Made by a program: the position numbers and the translations under genes. The notes under the pieces were generated by a model. That model did not search any database and was not told the DNA's origin. It saw only the letters and a list, made by a program, of their open reading frames with translations. From Caballeronia sp. SEWSISQ10-4 2 (GTDB lineage Bacteria; Pseudomonadota; Gammaproteobacteria; Burkholderiales; Burkholderiaceae), in the NCBI RefSeq assembly GCF_030464885.1, contig NZ_JALPRJ010000042.1, positions 1 to 64,000 of the forward strand: a stretch of DNA of 64,000 nucleotides, read 5' to 3'. This document shows, one piece after another, positions 26,738-34,984 of this stretch (positions within the stretch are counted from its first letter, which is position 1; each line of letters opens with the position of its first letter).

Positions 26738-26790
26738 AGGACAAGTAGCCGTCCTGACAATCGCACCTGACTGCCAACGTCGCCAGCCAG
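26738..26790 (+). promoter_or_regulatory. ANTAR-type leader hairpins of the amidase operon
   Basis: Two hairpins precede the amiE terminator. The second (26767-26790) pairs CTGACTGCC with GGCGGTCGG-like sequence GCCAGCCAG (two mismatches) around hexaloop AACGTC, with A1 and G4. The first (26738-26755) pairs AGGAC with GTCCT around AAGTAGCC and fits the loop rule less well. They are 11 nt apart; the second ends 14 nt before the terminator stem, nearly as in the urtA leader. A possible -10 element TATAAA lies at 26725-26730. Confidence 0.62.
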
Positions 26791-26804
26791 ATGCAAGGCA
26801 AAGA

Positions 26805-26840
26805 AGCCCGACCCGGATCACTCCGGCTCGGGCTTTTTTT
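26805..26840 (+). terminator. Leader terminator of the amidase operon (attenuator)
   Basis: AGCCCGA (26805-26811) pairs with TCGGGCT (26828-26834), with an inner CCGG/CCGG helix closing an ATCACT loop. Seven T follow directly (26834-26840), then a second T-rich run. It lies 78 bp before the amiE start codon and 125 bp after amiR, where AmiR-controlled antitermination acts in the Pseudomonas amidase operon. Confidence 0.85.
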
Positions 26841-26918
26841 GTTCTTTTTTCTGCAGGGCATGGGTGTCTACGCATCGTATTGCAGCATCTATTACCACCT
26901 TACATCAGGAGTATCGAC

Positions 26919-27956
26919 ATGAGGCATGGGGATATTGGAAGCACCAAGGACTGCGTGGGCGTGGCCGTCGTCAACTACAAGATGCCGCGCCTGCACACGA
27001 AAGCGGAAGTGCTTGAGAACGCCCGCAAGATCGCCGACATGCTGGTTGGAATGAAGCAAGGGCTACCCGGCATGGACCTTGTGATCTTCCCCGAATATTC
27101 GACGCACGGCATCATGTACGACGCCCGCGAAATGTATGAGACAGCGGCAACCATTCCGGGCGAGGAAACGGAAATCTTCGCCGCAGCCTGTCGCAAGGCC
27201 AACGTGTGGGGTGTGTTCTCGCTGACGGGAGAGCGGCACGAGGAACATCCAAACAAGGCGCCTTACAACACCTTGATCCTGATGAATAACCAGGGCGAGA
27301 TTGTGCAGAAGTATCGCAAGATCATGCCGTGGGCACCGATTGAAGGCTGGTATCCGGGAGACTGTACGTACGTTTCAGAAGGACCAAAGGGCATGAAGAT
27401 CAGCCTGATCATCTGCGACGACGGCAACTACCCGGAGATCTGGCGCGACTGTGCAATGCGCGGCGCAGAACTGATCGTCCGGTGCCAGGGTTACATGTAT
27501 CCCGCCAAGGAACAGCAGGCAATGGTGGCGAAGACCATGGCGTGGATGAACAATTCATACGTTGCAGTCGCGAATGCCACGGGTTTTGACGGCGTCTATT
27601 CGTACTTCGGCGGCTCGTCGATTATCGGCTTTGACGGCCGCGCACTTGGCGAATGCGGCACCGAGGAGATGGGCATCAACTATGGCGAACTGTCGATCAG
27701 CCTGATCCGCGATGCGCGCAAGAACATGCAGTCGAACAACCATTTGTTCAAGCTGCTGCACCGCGGCTACACAGGCAAGCTCAATTCGGGTGAAGGCGCG
27801 CTCGGCGTGGCGGCCTGTCCGTTCGAATTCTACGGTAAATGGGTGAACGACCCGGACGGCGCGCGCAAGGAGGTGGAGGCGCTGACCCGCTCGACCATCG
27901 GCACGCCCGAATGTCCGATCGAGGGTATCCCGCACGAGCCGGTGGAGCATCGTTAA
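26919..27956 (+). CDS. amiE: Aliphatic amidase
   Basis: A 345-residue nitrilase-superfamily amidase, essentially the length of Pseudomonas AmiE. The catalytic triad is at the positions known for that enzyme: E59 in IFPEYST, K134 in KYRKIMPW and C166 in LIICDDGN. It hydrolyses short aliphatic amides such as acetamide to the acid and ammonia in the cytoplasm. The start at 26919 follows CAGGAGTATCGAC. It is downstream of amiC-amiR behind a leader terminator, and leads into a MoxR/VWA pair. Confidence 0.97.
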   Translation: MRHGDIGSTKDCVGVAVVNYKMPRLHTKAEVLENARKIADMLVGMKQGLPGMDLVIFPEYSTHGIMYDAREMYETAATIPGEETEIFAAACRKANVWGVFSLTGERHEEHPNKAPYNTLILMNNQGEIVQKYRKIMPWAPIEGWYPGDCTYVSEGPKGMKISLIICDDGNYPEIWRDCAMRGAELIVRCQGYMYPAKEQQAMVAKTMAWMNNSYVAVANATGFDGVYSYFGGSSIIGFDGRALGECGTEEMGINYGELSISLIRDARKNMQSNNHLFKLLHRGYTGKLNSGEGALGVAACPFEFYGKWVNDPDGARKEVEALTRSTIGTPECPIEGIPHEPVEHR

Positions 27957-28024
27957 GCCCGGGAAAACGGTCGCCGCAAAGACGGCGGCCAGTTCGCTCC
28001 CTTCATATAAAGGACCGCTGCCCC

Positions 28025-28831
28025 GTGTTCTCCGATCTCGATTCGTATCGACTGACCGACGAGCCATTCTATCGGCCCGCGGGCACCGAAGTCGCCTTTT
28101 TCGAGCACGCCTATGCGCACCGCTTGCCCGTGATCCTCAAAGGGCCGACAGGCTGCGGCAAGACACGCTTCATCGAGCACATGGCCTGGAAACTCGGGCG
28201 TCCGCTGATCACCGTTGCCTGCAACGAAGACATGACCGCGTCGGATCTGGTGGGACGGTATCTACTCGATGCGCATGGCACGACATGGCACGACGGACCG
28301 CTTACTACCGCCGTGCGCTCTGGTGCGATTTGCTATCTCGACGAGATCGTGGAGGCGCGGCAAGATACCACTGTTGTCATTCATCCGCTCACCGACGGGC
28401 GCCGCATCCTGCCGCTCGACAAGCGAGGCGAAGTGGTACGCGCCCATCCGGACTTTCAGCTCGTGGTGTCGTATAACCCGGGGTATCAGAGTCGCACGAA
28501 GGACTTGAAGCCATCCACACGACAGCGCTTTGTCGCCATGCATTTCGAGTATCCCGACGAAGCAGTCGAAGCCGCCATTGTCGCGAAGGAAGCGAGCGTG
28601 CCGATCGAACTCGCCGCGCAACTTGTAAAGCTCGCTCACCGCACGCGTGCGCTTAAAGATCGTGGACTAGAGGAAGGTGTGTCGACACGCATGCTGATCT
28701 ACACGGCCACGCTGATCCGTGCCGGCGTTGAGCCCCGTGAAAGTTGCGAAGCGACCATGACGCAGGCGCTGACGGACGAGCCGGATGTGATTCGCGCGTT
28801 ACGCGGCATCGTGGATGCGCACTTCGCTTAA
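28025..28831 (+). CDS. MoxR-family AAA+ ATPase (CbbQ/NirQ/NorQ type)
   Basis: A 268-residue AAA+ ATPase of the CbbQ/NorQ group. Walker A GPTGCGKT is near residues 39-46, Walker B CYLDEI near 101, sensor region VVSYNPGYQ, and the arginine-bearing KDLKPSTRQRFVAM. I place the start at a GTG (28025), since no in-frame ATG gives the family length and AAAGGA lies upstream. Family members act with a VWA partner as activases that remodel metal enzymes such as rubisco (CbbQO) or NO reductase (NorQD). Here it directly follows amiE and precedes the VWA gene, so activation or remodelling of the amidase, or of urease, is possible. Confidence 0.9.
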   Translation: MFSDLDSYRLTDEPFYRPAGTEVAFFEHAYAHRLPVILKGPTGCGKTRFIEHMAWKLGRPLITVACNEDMTASDLVGRYLLDAHGTTWHDGPLTTAVRSGAICYLDEIVEARQDTTVVIHPLTDGRRILPLDKRGEVVRAHPDFQLVVSYNPGYQSRTKDLKPSTRQRFVAMHFEYPDEAVEAAIVAKEASVPIELAAQLVKLAHRTRALKDRGLEEGVSTRMLIYTATLIRAGVEPRESCEATMTQALTDEPDVIRALRGIVDAHFA

Positions 28832-28835
28832 CGCT

Positions 28836-30770
28836 ATGACAATCGCGGACGCGGGTTTAACGGAGGACGTGATCGCCGAACACCGGGTAAGTGCGGAGCA
28901 TGAAGCGGCCCTTCGAGGCGCTACCGAAAAGTTGCAGGAACACGACCCCGCAAGCGCCAACGCCTTGCACGTCAACATGCAAAGGCTGCTGGACCGGCTT
29001 CGGGCGGACGCACTCGTCCGCTGGATGCTGACCGGCATGCGCCTCTATCCGAACGAACCGCAAAAGCGACGTCACTATTTTGGCTTGCAGGACGCAAGTG
29101 CATGGCTGGCGCTCGAAAGCGAAGCACGTGCGCCGAGTCTCGCTGCCTCGATTCCTTCACTTTCGTTGCTGATTGAAGGACTCTCGCTGCGCCGGATCGG
29201 TATTCAGGCGCAGCCGCTTGACACGATCGACGTCACGCCGATGAGACCGATCCTCTCGTCGACGCACCTGCTGTTACCCTCGGACTACTCATCGCTTGAT
29301 TCGCCTGAGCCGGAGCTGCTCTTTCGCGCGTCGGTTGCCCACGCCGCCGCCCACCTGATGCACTCGCCCACGGCACAACCGGTCGGAACGCTCAAGCCCA
29401 TGAGTATCGCGGTTATTTCCGCGATCGAAGATGCGCGCGTGGAGCAGCTTCTGATGCGGGATCTTCCGGGCACGAGAGCGTGGTTTGTACCATTCCTGAA
29501 ATCGAGTCTGCAACCTGAGGGGCTTTCGTTCGCGGCCTTGGTGTCACGCATGAACTATGCATTGATCGACCCGGCTTACCAGGACGACAACTACTGGGTA
29601 AACAAGGCGCGCACCTTGTTCGACGCGCTCACGACGTCGCTCCATGACTATGCGTCGTTCCGCGAGATTGCTTCCGTGCTGGCTAACGATCTGGGTCAGA
29701 TGCGTGTGCGCTTTCATCCGCAACAGTATGTGGTGCCCGCACCTCACCGTGACGACAACTCGTTTCTCTGGACCTATCCTGATACAACTACGCCGCAAAG
29801 CATTCAAGAGCTGCAAGTAGAATCGAGTTCGGCAGGTACATCGCGTTCAGACAGCACCGACGAACAAGGCGCGACCGAGCAGGAAATACGCCGCTTGCGC
29901 TATCCCGAGTGGGACTATCGGTTAGGTCTATTGCGCTCGGACTGGTGCACGGTAATCGAACGCAGATCGCCCAGCCCAAGTGCACATCACCGCATGACGG
30001 CCCCAATACCGCTTGCACGCGTGAAGCTCCCGGTGACGGCCAGCCTGACGCGCAATGCGCGACTTCGCCGCCAGCCTGAGGGCGAGGAACTTGATCTCGA
30101 CGCCGCGATTGAACACGCAATCGATCGCCGGCGCGGCCATTTGCCCGAGCATCGCGTCTTCACGCGCCCAGGTACCAGACAACGTTCAATGAGCTTGCTG
30201 TTGCTGCTGGACCTGTCCGCATCAACAGGCGATATCGCCCCGGACGCGGGCCGCTCGATCCTCGATATTGAAAAAGAGGCCGCACAGGCGCTGGTGCAAG
30301 CGGCAAGCTCGGCGGGTCATCGTATTGCGGCGCACGGCTTTTCCTCCGATACACGAGAGTGCGTGAATTACTACCGCCTGCTGGATTTCGATACGACGCT
30401 CGATGAGGTCAGCAGCGCATCGATTCGGGCGTGCACCGCGCGCTACTCCACACGCATGGGGGCTGCAATCCGTCATGCAACGTCCCTTATGTCGCTCGAG
30501 ACAAGTGAGCGTCGCGTGATCATCGTGATTACGGATGGAACGCCTTCGGATATCGATGTCTTTGACGACGCCTATCTGATTCATGACGCGCAGGTCGCCG
30601 CAGAGGACGCTCGGCGTGCGGGCATGGTGACCTGCGGGATCGCTCTCGACGAAGGCGGTGCCAGCTATATGCGCCGCATTGTCGGCCGTGAGTACTGTCG
30701 TATTGTGAGCGACCCCTCTACCCTTCCGGCGCAGCTAGTCGCGCTTTTTGCTCGTATTGCCGCGACCTGA
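28836..30770 (+). CDS. VWA-domain protein (CbbO/NorD type), partner of the MoxR ATPase
   Basis: A 644-residue protein. A long helical N-terminal half (with YPNEPQKRRHYFGLQDASAW) precedes a C-terminal von Willebrand A domain. Its MIDAS motif DLSAS is at about residues 458-462 and the later metal-site segment ITDGTPSDIDVFD near 565. CbbO and NorD bind the substrate enzyme through such domains while the ATPase partner remodels it. The start at 28836 lies 4 bp after the ATPase stop. It closes the amidase operon. The N-terminal half is poorly conserved to my eye, so the target protein is not evident. Confidence 0.87.
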   Translation: MTIADAGLTEDVIAEHRVSAEHEAALRGATEKLQEHDPASANALHVNMQRLLDRLRADALVRWMLTGMRLYPNEPQKRRHYFGLQDASAWLALESEARAPSLAASIPSLSLLIEGLSLRRIGIQAQPLDTIDVTPMRPILSSTHLLLPSDYSSLDSPEPELLFRASVAHAAAHLMHSPTAQPVGTLKPMSIAVISAIEDARVEQLLMRDLPGTRAWFVPFLKSSLQPEGLSFAALVSRMNYALIDPAYQDDNYWVNKARTLFDALTTSLHDYASFREIASVLANDLGQMRVRFHPQQYVVPAPHRDDNSFLWTYPDTTTPQSIQELQVESSSAGTSRSDSTDEQGATEQEIRRLRYPEWDYRLGLLRSDWCTVIERRSPSPSAHHRMTAPIPLARVKLPVTASLTRNARLRRQPEGEELDLDAAIEHAIDRRRGHLPEHRVFTRPGTRQRSMSLLLLLDLSASTGDIAPDAGRSILDIEKEAAQALVQAASSAGHRIAAHGFSSDTRECVNYYRLLDFDTTLDEVSSASIRACTARYSTRMGAAIRHATSLMSLETSERRVIIVITDGTPSDIDVFDDAYLIHDAQVAAEDARRAGMVTCGIALDEGGASYMRRIVGREYCRIVSDPSTLPAQLVALFARIAAT

Positions 30771-31043
30771 CAGGCGCTGCGTTTCCTTACACATTGCGCC
30801 GCGTGCTGGCCTGAACGCGCATTGTGGCAGGCGCATACACCTCGAACGGCACTGCGCTCAACAAACTATTAGCGACGCTTATAGAGGAGCACGATCTCCC
30901 AGGATCGCGTATCCCGTCAATCGCCTTGGCTCCAGCCGAACTCTGCAGTAATCCACACGCTCTGCATAAGTTTGTTTAATACAAAGTAGCGTCGTATTTC
31001 GTCTCTCTACAATCCGGCCATCGATCCTCTTTCTGGAAGTGCA
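30771..31043. other. Intergenic region between the amidase and FAD/Etf operons
   Basis: This 273-bp stretch shows no coding sequence I can support. It should hold the promoter of the FAD oxidoreductase-etfBA operon. No clear terminator or operator palindrome was found. Confidence 0.5.
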
Positions 31044-32231
31044 ATGAGCCACTACGACTTCATCGTGATCGGCGCCGGGGTCATCGGCGCGTCGGTTGCC
31101 CATCATCTCGCTACGCTGGGTGCCAAGAGCGTGCTGGTCGTGGACCGTGGCACCATCGGCGCAGGCACCACCTCGCAGTCGTCGGGCCTGTTGCGCACGC
31201 ACTATTCGGTACGGCAAAACGTGGAACTCGCGCGCTCGTCCTGGCACGCGTTCAATAACTTCGCCGCCTACGTCGACGACGATGAAGCCTCATGCGGCCT
31301 AGTGAAATGCGGCTACATGATCTGTGCACCCGAAGGCGACAAGCTCGCGCCGTTGCAGGCTTCGCTCGACGCACAGCGAAGCATGGGCATAGAAGTGCAA
31401 CTGCTCTCGAAGGATGAAGCCCACGAGCGTTTGCCGATCGCTCATTTCGACGATGCCGCGTTGATCGGCTACGAACCCGAAGCGGGTTTCGCCGATGCCT
31501 ATCTGGTGGCGACGGGCTTCGCCCGCTCAGCCCGTCGGCGCGGCGTGAAGTTCATGGAAAACACGACCGTGACCGGACTCGTGCGCGATGGCCGGCGAGT
31601 GGTCGGTATCGAAACGTCGGCGGGCAGGCTCAGCTGCGGGACGCTGATCAGCACGCAAAACATCTGGACGCCGGAGCTGGCAGGGTGGATCGGCGTGCCG
31701 CTGCCCGTGAAGCCGGAACGTCACACGGTGCTTGCTCTGGAATGCGACGCTGCCCCCTATACGTTCAGCATGCCGGCCTTCAAGGATCTCGGCTCGCCGG
31801 GCATGCTCTATTTCCGCAGCTACGGCGGCAGCCAGATGCTGGTGTCCGAAGGCGTGGTCGGCGAAACGCTGAACGCCCCTGAGACCGAACAAGGCGATAT
31901 CTCGCTCGACTATGTCGGCGAAGTTGGCGCCCAGGTTGCCGAGCGATTTACCGCTTATGAAATGGCGGGACTCGCTTCGTCGTGGACCGGTGTGTACGAC
32001 GTTACGCCGGACTGGAACCCTGTGCTCGGATCGGTGGGGGACATCGAAGGATTAGTGGTTGGATTTGGTTTCTCCGGGCATGGCTTCAAGCTGTCGCCGG
32101 GAATCGGCAGGATTCTCGCGCAACACGCCCTGGGCCAGTCCACCGATGTAGCGCTCGCACCGTACGCACTCGATCGCTTCGCAAGCGGTGCGCTGCTGGT
32201 CGGTAAATACGGTTCGGGCGCGGTGTCCTGA
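31044..32231 (+). CDS. FAD-dependent amine oxidoreductase (DAO family, sarcosine-oxidase-beta-like)
   Basis: A 395-residue DAO-fold flavoprotein. The N-terminal Rossmann motif IVIGAGVIGASVAHHLA is followed by the FAD-binding GTTSQSSGLLRTHYS segment, and the C-terminus has TPDWNPVLGSVGDIEGLVVGFGFSGHGFKLSPGIG. The family oxidises secondary or tertiary amino acids and amines (sarcosine, dimethylglycine, proline and similar). It is followed directly by etfB and etfA, so it probably acts as a dehydrogenase donating electrons to the flavoprotein rather than as an oxidase. The substrate is unknown. Confidence 0.9.
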   Translation: MSHYDFIVIGAGVIGASVAHHLATLGAKSVLVVDRGTIGAGTTSQSSGLLRTHYSVRQNVELARSSWHAFNNFAAYVDDDEASCGLVKCGYMICAPEGDKLAPLQASLDAQRSMGIEVQLLSKDEAHERLPIAHFDDAALIGYEPEAGFADAYLVATGFARSARRRGVKFMENTTVTGLVRDGRRVVGIETSAGRLSCGTLISTQNIWTPELAGWIGVPLPVKPERHTVLALECDAAPYTFSMPAFKDLGSPGMLYFRSYGGSQMLVSEGVVGETLNAPETEQGDISLDYVGEVGAQVAERFTAYEMAGLASSWTGVYDVTPDWNPVLGSVGDIEGLVVGFGFSGHGFKLSPGIGRILAQHALGQSTDVALAPYALDRFASGALLVGKYGSGAVS

Positions 32232-32259
32232 CCTCTTTGATGCTAACCCGAAGATGACC

Positions 32260-33033
32260 ATGAAGATCCTCGTCCCCGTGAAGCGGGTTGTCGATGCCAA
32301 CGTGCGCGTTCGCATCGGCTCGGCCGGCACCGTCGATACAGCCGGTCTCAAGATGTCCCTCAATCCGTTCGACGAATGCGCGGTCGAACAAGCCTTGCGT
32401 CTGCGCGAAGCTGGAATTGCGTCGAGCGTGACGGTGCTTACGTGCGGCCTGCCCGTCTGTCAGGACGTGCTGCGCACCGCACTCGCGATGGGCGCGGACG
32501 ACGCCGTACTGATCGATACCGCCAGTGCTTCGCCGGACTCGCTCGGCATAGCGCGTCTGCTGCATGCGTTCATGACCGCGGATGCTGGTGCCAATGCCTA
32601 CGGTCTGGTGTTATGCGGCAAGCAGGCTATTGACGACGACATCGGCGGCGTTGCCGCCATGCTCGCCGCGCTGCTCGGCTGGCCGCAGGCGCTCAATGCA
32701 TCCGCTATCGAAGCGGCCGGAAGTGGCTGGCTGGTGACCTGTGGCGATGACGCCGGCACGGCTACCTGGCGTCTTGACGGGCCTGCCGTGGTCAGCGCGG
32801 ACCTGCGCCTGGCCGACCCTCGCCGCGTGACGTTGCCGAGCATCGTTAAGGCAAAACAAAAGCCGCTGCGCACGCTCGATGCTGCCACGTACAATTTTTC
32901 GCTTGAAGCGCAGATGCGGATCGTGGAGATGGCAGAGCCGGCGGTCCGCCAACCCGGCATCAAGGTAACTGACACGGCGGCGCTGCTTGGCGCTATCGGC
33001 AGCCCGCGGCTGTTTCAAAACGTGGGAGCGTGA
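32260..33033 (+). CDS. etfB: Electron transfer flavoprotein beta subunit
   Basis: A 257-residue EtfB with the standard opening MKILVPVKRVVD and the family motifs MSLNPFDECAVEQALRLRE, MGADDAVLID and GKQAIDDDIGG. The start at 32260 is preferred over an ATG two codons upstream because GAAG lies seven bases before it. The product carries electrons from the adjacent FAD oxidoreductase to the quinone pool through an Etf-quinone oxidoreductase, which is not present in this window. It overlaps the etfA region closely. Confidence 0.94.
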   Translation: MKILVPVKRVVDANVRVRIGSAGTVDTAGLKMSLNPFDECAVEQALRLREAGIASSVTVLTCGLPVCQDVLRTALAMGADDAVLIDTASASPDSLGIARLLHAFMTADAGANAYGLVLCGKQAIDDDIGGVAAMLAALLGWPQALNASAIEAAGSGWLVTCGDDAGTATWRLDGPAVVSADLRLADPRRVTLPSIVKAKQKPLRTLDAATYNFSLEAQMRIVEMAEPAVRQPGIKVTDTAALLGAIGSPRLFQNVGA

Positions 33034-33035
33034 CC

Positions 33036-33968
33036 ATGAGAAGTCTTGTTGTAGGGGAATGGGAAGATGGTGCGATCAGCGATGCGACCTTGCGCGTAAT
33101 CAGGGCAGCGAGCGAGCGCGGAGCACCGGTGGATGTGCTCACGTTTTCGTCCACCATGGCCGATGCCGCCGCATGTATTGAAGGCATTGCGCGCGTGCTG
33201 CTGGCATCGGACGAAGCGCCTAACCCCGAAACGCTTGCCGCGCTGCTTGAGCGAATTGCCTCGGATTACTCGATGATCGCCGCGAGCCACCGCACTGCCG
33301 GACGCTCAGCGCTTCCGCGCGCCGCCGCGTTGACCGGAAATGCGTTTCTCGCGGATATCACGCGCGTGGTGACGGCGCAGCGCTTCGTACGTGGACTCTA
33401 TGCAGGCAGCGTGGTCGCGACAATCGAAAGTACGGGCGCCACGCTCTTCGCCACCATCAGGACATCGTCGTTCGCGCCGGCATCGCGGACCGGCGGTGCG
33501 GCTTCGATTGTCACGCTCGACACCATCGCACCATTCTCCGCGACCGTGCTGATCGATCGGCAAGCCGCTGCGCAAAACGGGCGCGACCTGTCGAGTGCGC
33601 GGATCGTAGTGGCAGGAGGACGGGGACTGGCGTCGAAGGACAACATGGATAAGCTGGGCGCGTTGGCCGGAAACATGGGCGCGGCGCTCGGTGCATCCCG
33701 TGCGGCAGTGGATGCGGGTTATGCGCCCAACGCCGCGCAGGTCGGGCAAACGGGCAAGACCGTGGCGCCCGAGATCTATCTCGCGTTCGGCATCTCGGGG
33801 GCGATCCAGCATCTGGCCGGGATGAAGGATTCGCAGATTATCGTGGCCGTGAACAAGGACCCCGACGCGCCGATTTTTTCGGTGGCGGATTACGGCATCG
33901 TAGGCGATCTCTTCGATGTCGTGGGTGAACTCGAGGCTCACGCGCGCTCGCTGGGGAGCGCCCAATGA
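33036..33968 (+). CDS. etfA: Electron transfer flavoprotein alpha subunit
   Basis: A 310-residue EtfA. The C-terminal FAD-binding domain has the signature ARIVVAGGRGLASKDNMDKLGALAGNM, VGQTGKTVAPEIYLAFGISGAIQH and VAVNKDPDAPIFSVADYGIVGDL. The ATG at 33036 follows GGGAG by 7 nt; a GTG at 33030 overlaps the etfB stop. The gene ends ATGA, which forms the start of a short open frame that now has no recognisable continuation. Confidence 0.95.
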   Translation: MRSLVVGEWEDGAISDATLRVIRAASERGAPVDVLTFSSTMADAAACIEGIARVLLASDEAPNPETLAALLERIASDYSMIAASHRTAGRSALPRAAALTGNAFLADITRVVTAQRFVRGLYAGSVVATIESTGATLFATIRTSSFAPASRTGGAASIVTLDTIAPFSATVLIDRQAAAQNGRDLSSARIVVAGGRGLASKDNMDKLGALAGNMGAALGASRAAVDAGYAPNAAQVGQTGKTVAPEIYLAFGISGAIQHLAGMKDSQIIVAVNKDPDAPIFSVADYGIVGDLFDVVGELEAHARSLGSAQ

Positions 33969-34063
33969 GCACGGTGTTCTCTGAAGAACGTTTCGAGGAA
34001 CAGGCGTCGGTTCGCTTCTACCCTAACGCCTGCACCATCCCCTTCTCAACGTCACCCACATAA
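33965..34063 (+). pseudogene. Possible remnant of a fourth gene coupled to etfA
   Basis: An ATG overlaps the etfA stop (ATGA), the classic arrangement of a coupled downstream gene. The frame reads MSTVFSEERFEEQASVRFY, then enters sequence antisense to the 3' end of the flavin reductase gene and stops at 34063 after 32 codons. Likely explanation: the original downstream gene was cut at a junction near 34018 when the neighbouring minus-strand locus arrived. An authentic small peptide cannot be excluded. No function is assigned. Confidence 0.4.
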
Positions 34064-34938
34064 ATGCCGAACGCATCCTCGGTCCGCTCCTTCACATAGC
34101 GGCGCAGCATAGACTCAACGGCCGGATCACGAATCCGGTCCCAGGGAATCGCATTCAGCGACACGTACCGTACATGCGCGCCCGCAGGCGCATCATCAGC
34201 AATGCGGCCGCGATAATAGATATGCGTAATCCCCTTCTCCTCAAACACCGCGAACAGAAAATCAAGATTCGCATTCAGCCGATACCCACCCAGCACGCCC
34301 CGCAAACTAGCTGCATCCGAAGCTGGCTCAAGCCGTGTCCCAATCGGTAATTGCAACGCTCCCGACGCCGTCTCGATCAACACAAGTCCCGCCGGATGCT
34401 CCAAAATCGCACCCACCTGAGCACGCTGCCCGGTGGCCGCCAACGCATCCTGCGACAAGCTGAAATCCACATACGCGCCACGGCAATAACCAAGCGGTGT
34501 CGCGCTCGTATGCGTGAAATCGACCACACGTCCAATCAGGATGATGTGATCCCCGGCGTCCACCACCTGATGCGTCTCGCAATCGAAACTCGCCGCAGCG
34601 CCGTCCATCACCGGGCTGCCCGTGCGGCGTGCATGCCATCCAACCTGCCCAAACTTGTCCGCGCTCTTGGAAGCGAACACACCCGACACAGGTCGCTGAT
34701 CTTCAGCAAGCACGCTGACCGCGAAAAGCTGCGTCACTGAAAATACCGGATGGCTCGACGCGGTCTTCGCAATACACACCAGGATCAACGCAGGATCGAG
34801 CGACACCGACGTAAACGAGTTCGCAGTAAAACCACGCGGAGAACCATCGGGTTGAATGGTCGTCACGACAGTCACGCCCGTGACGAATGCGCCCAGCGCA
34901 CGGCGAAATTCAGTGGTATCGAAGGCGGATTCGTTCAT
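34018..34938 (-). CDS. Flavin reductase of a two-component monooxygenase, with C-terminal extension
   Basis: A 306-residue protein. Residues 1 to about 160 are a flavin_reduct (HpaC/RutF-like) FMN-binding domain: ALGAFVTGVTVVTT, GFTANSFTSVSLDPALILVCIAK, FAVSVLAEDQ, GDHIILIGRVVDF. Residues from about 175 form an extra domain, possibly Nudix-like (LPIGTRLEPASDAASLRGVL), that I could not place. It supplies reduced flavin to a monooxygenase, most likely the LLM protein at 43108-44151. It is third in the DUF1185-hydrolase-reductase operon under the GntR-type operator. Confidence 0.88.
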   Translation of the reverse strand: MNESAFDTTEFRRALGAFVTGVTVVTTIQPDGSPRGFTANSFTSVSLDPALILVCIAKTASSHPVFSVTQLFAVSVLAEDQRPVSGVFASKSADKFGQVGWHARRTGSPVMDGAAASFDCETHQVVDAGDHIILIGRVVDFTHTSATPLGYCRGAYVDFSLSQDALAATGQRAQVGAILEHPAGLVLIETASGALQLPIGTRLEPASDAASLRGVLGGYRLNANLDFLFAVFEEKGITHIYYRGRIADDAPAGAHVRYVSLNAIPWDRIRDPAVESMLRRYVKERTEDAFGIYVGDVEKGMVQALG

Positions 34939-34984
34939 GCTTTTGCTCCTTAAATTAGCCGCTTAAACGCGAGCTATCCATTCC

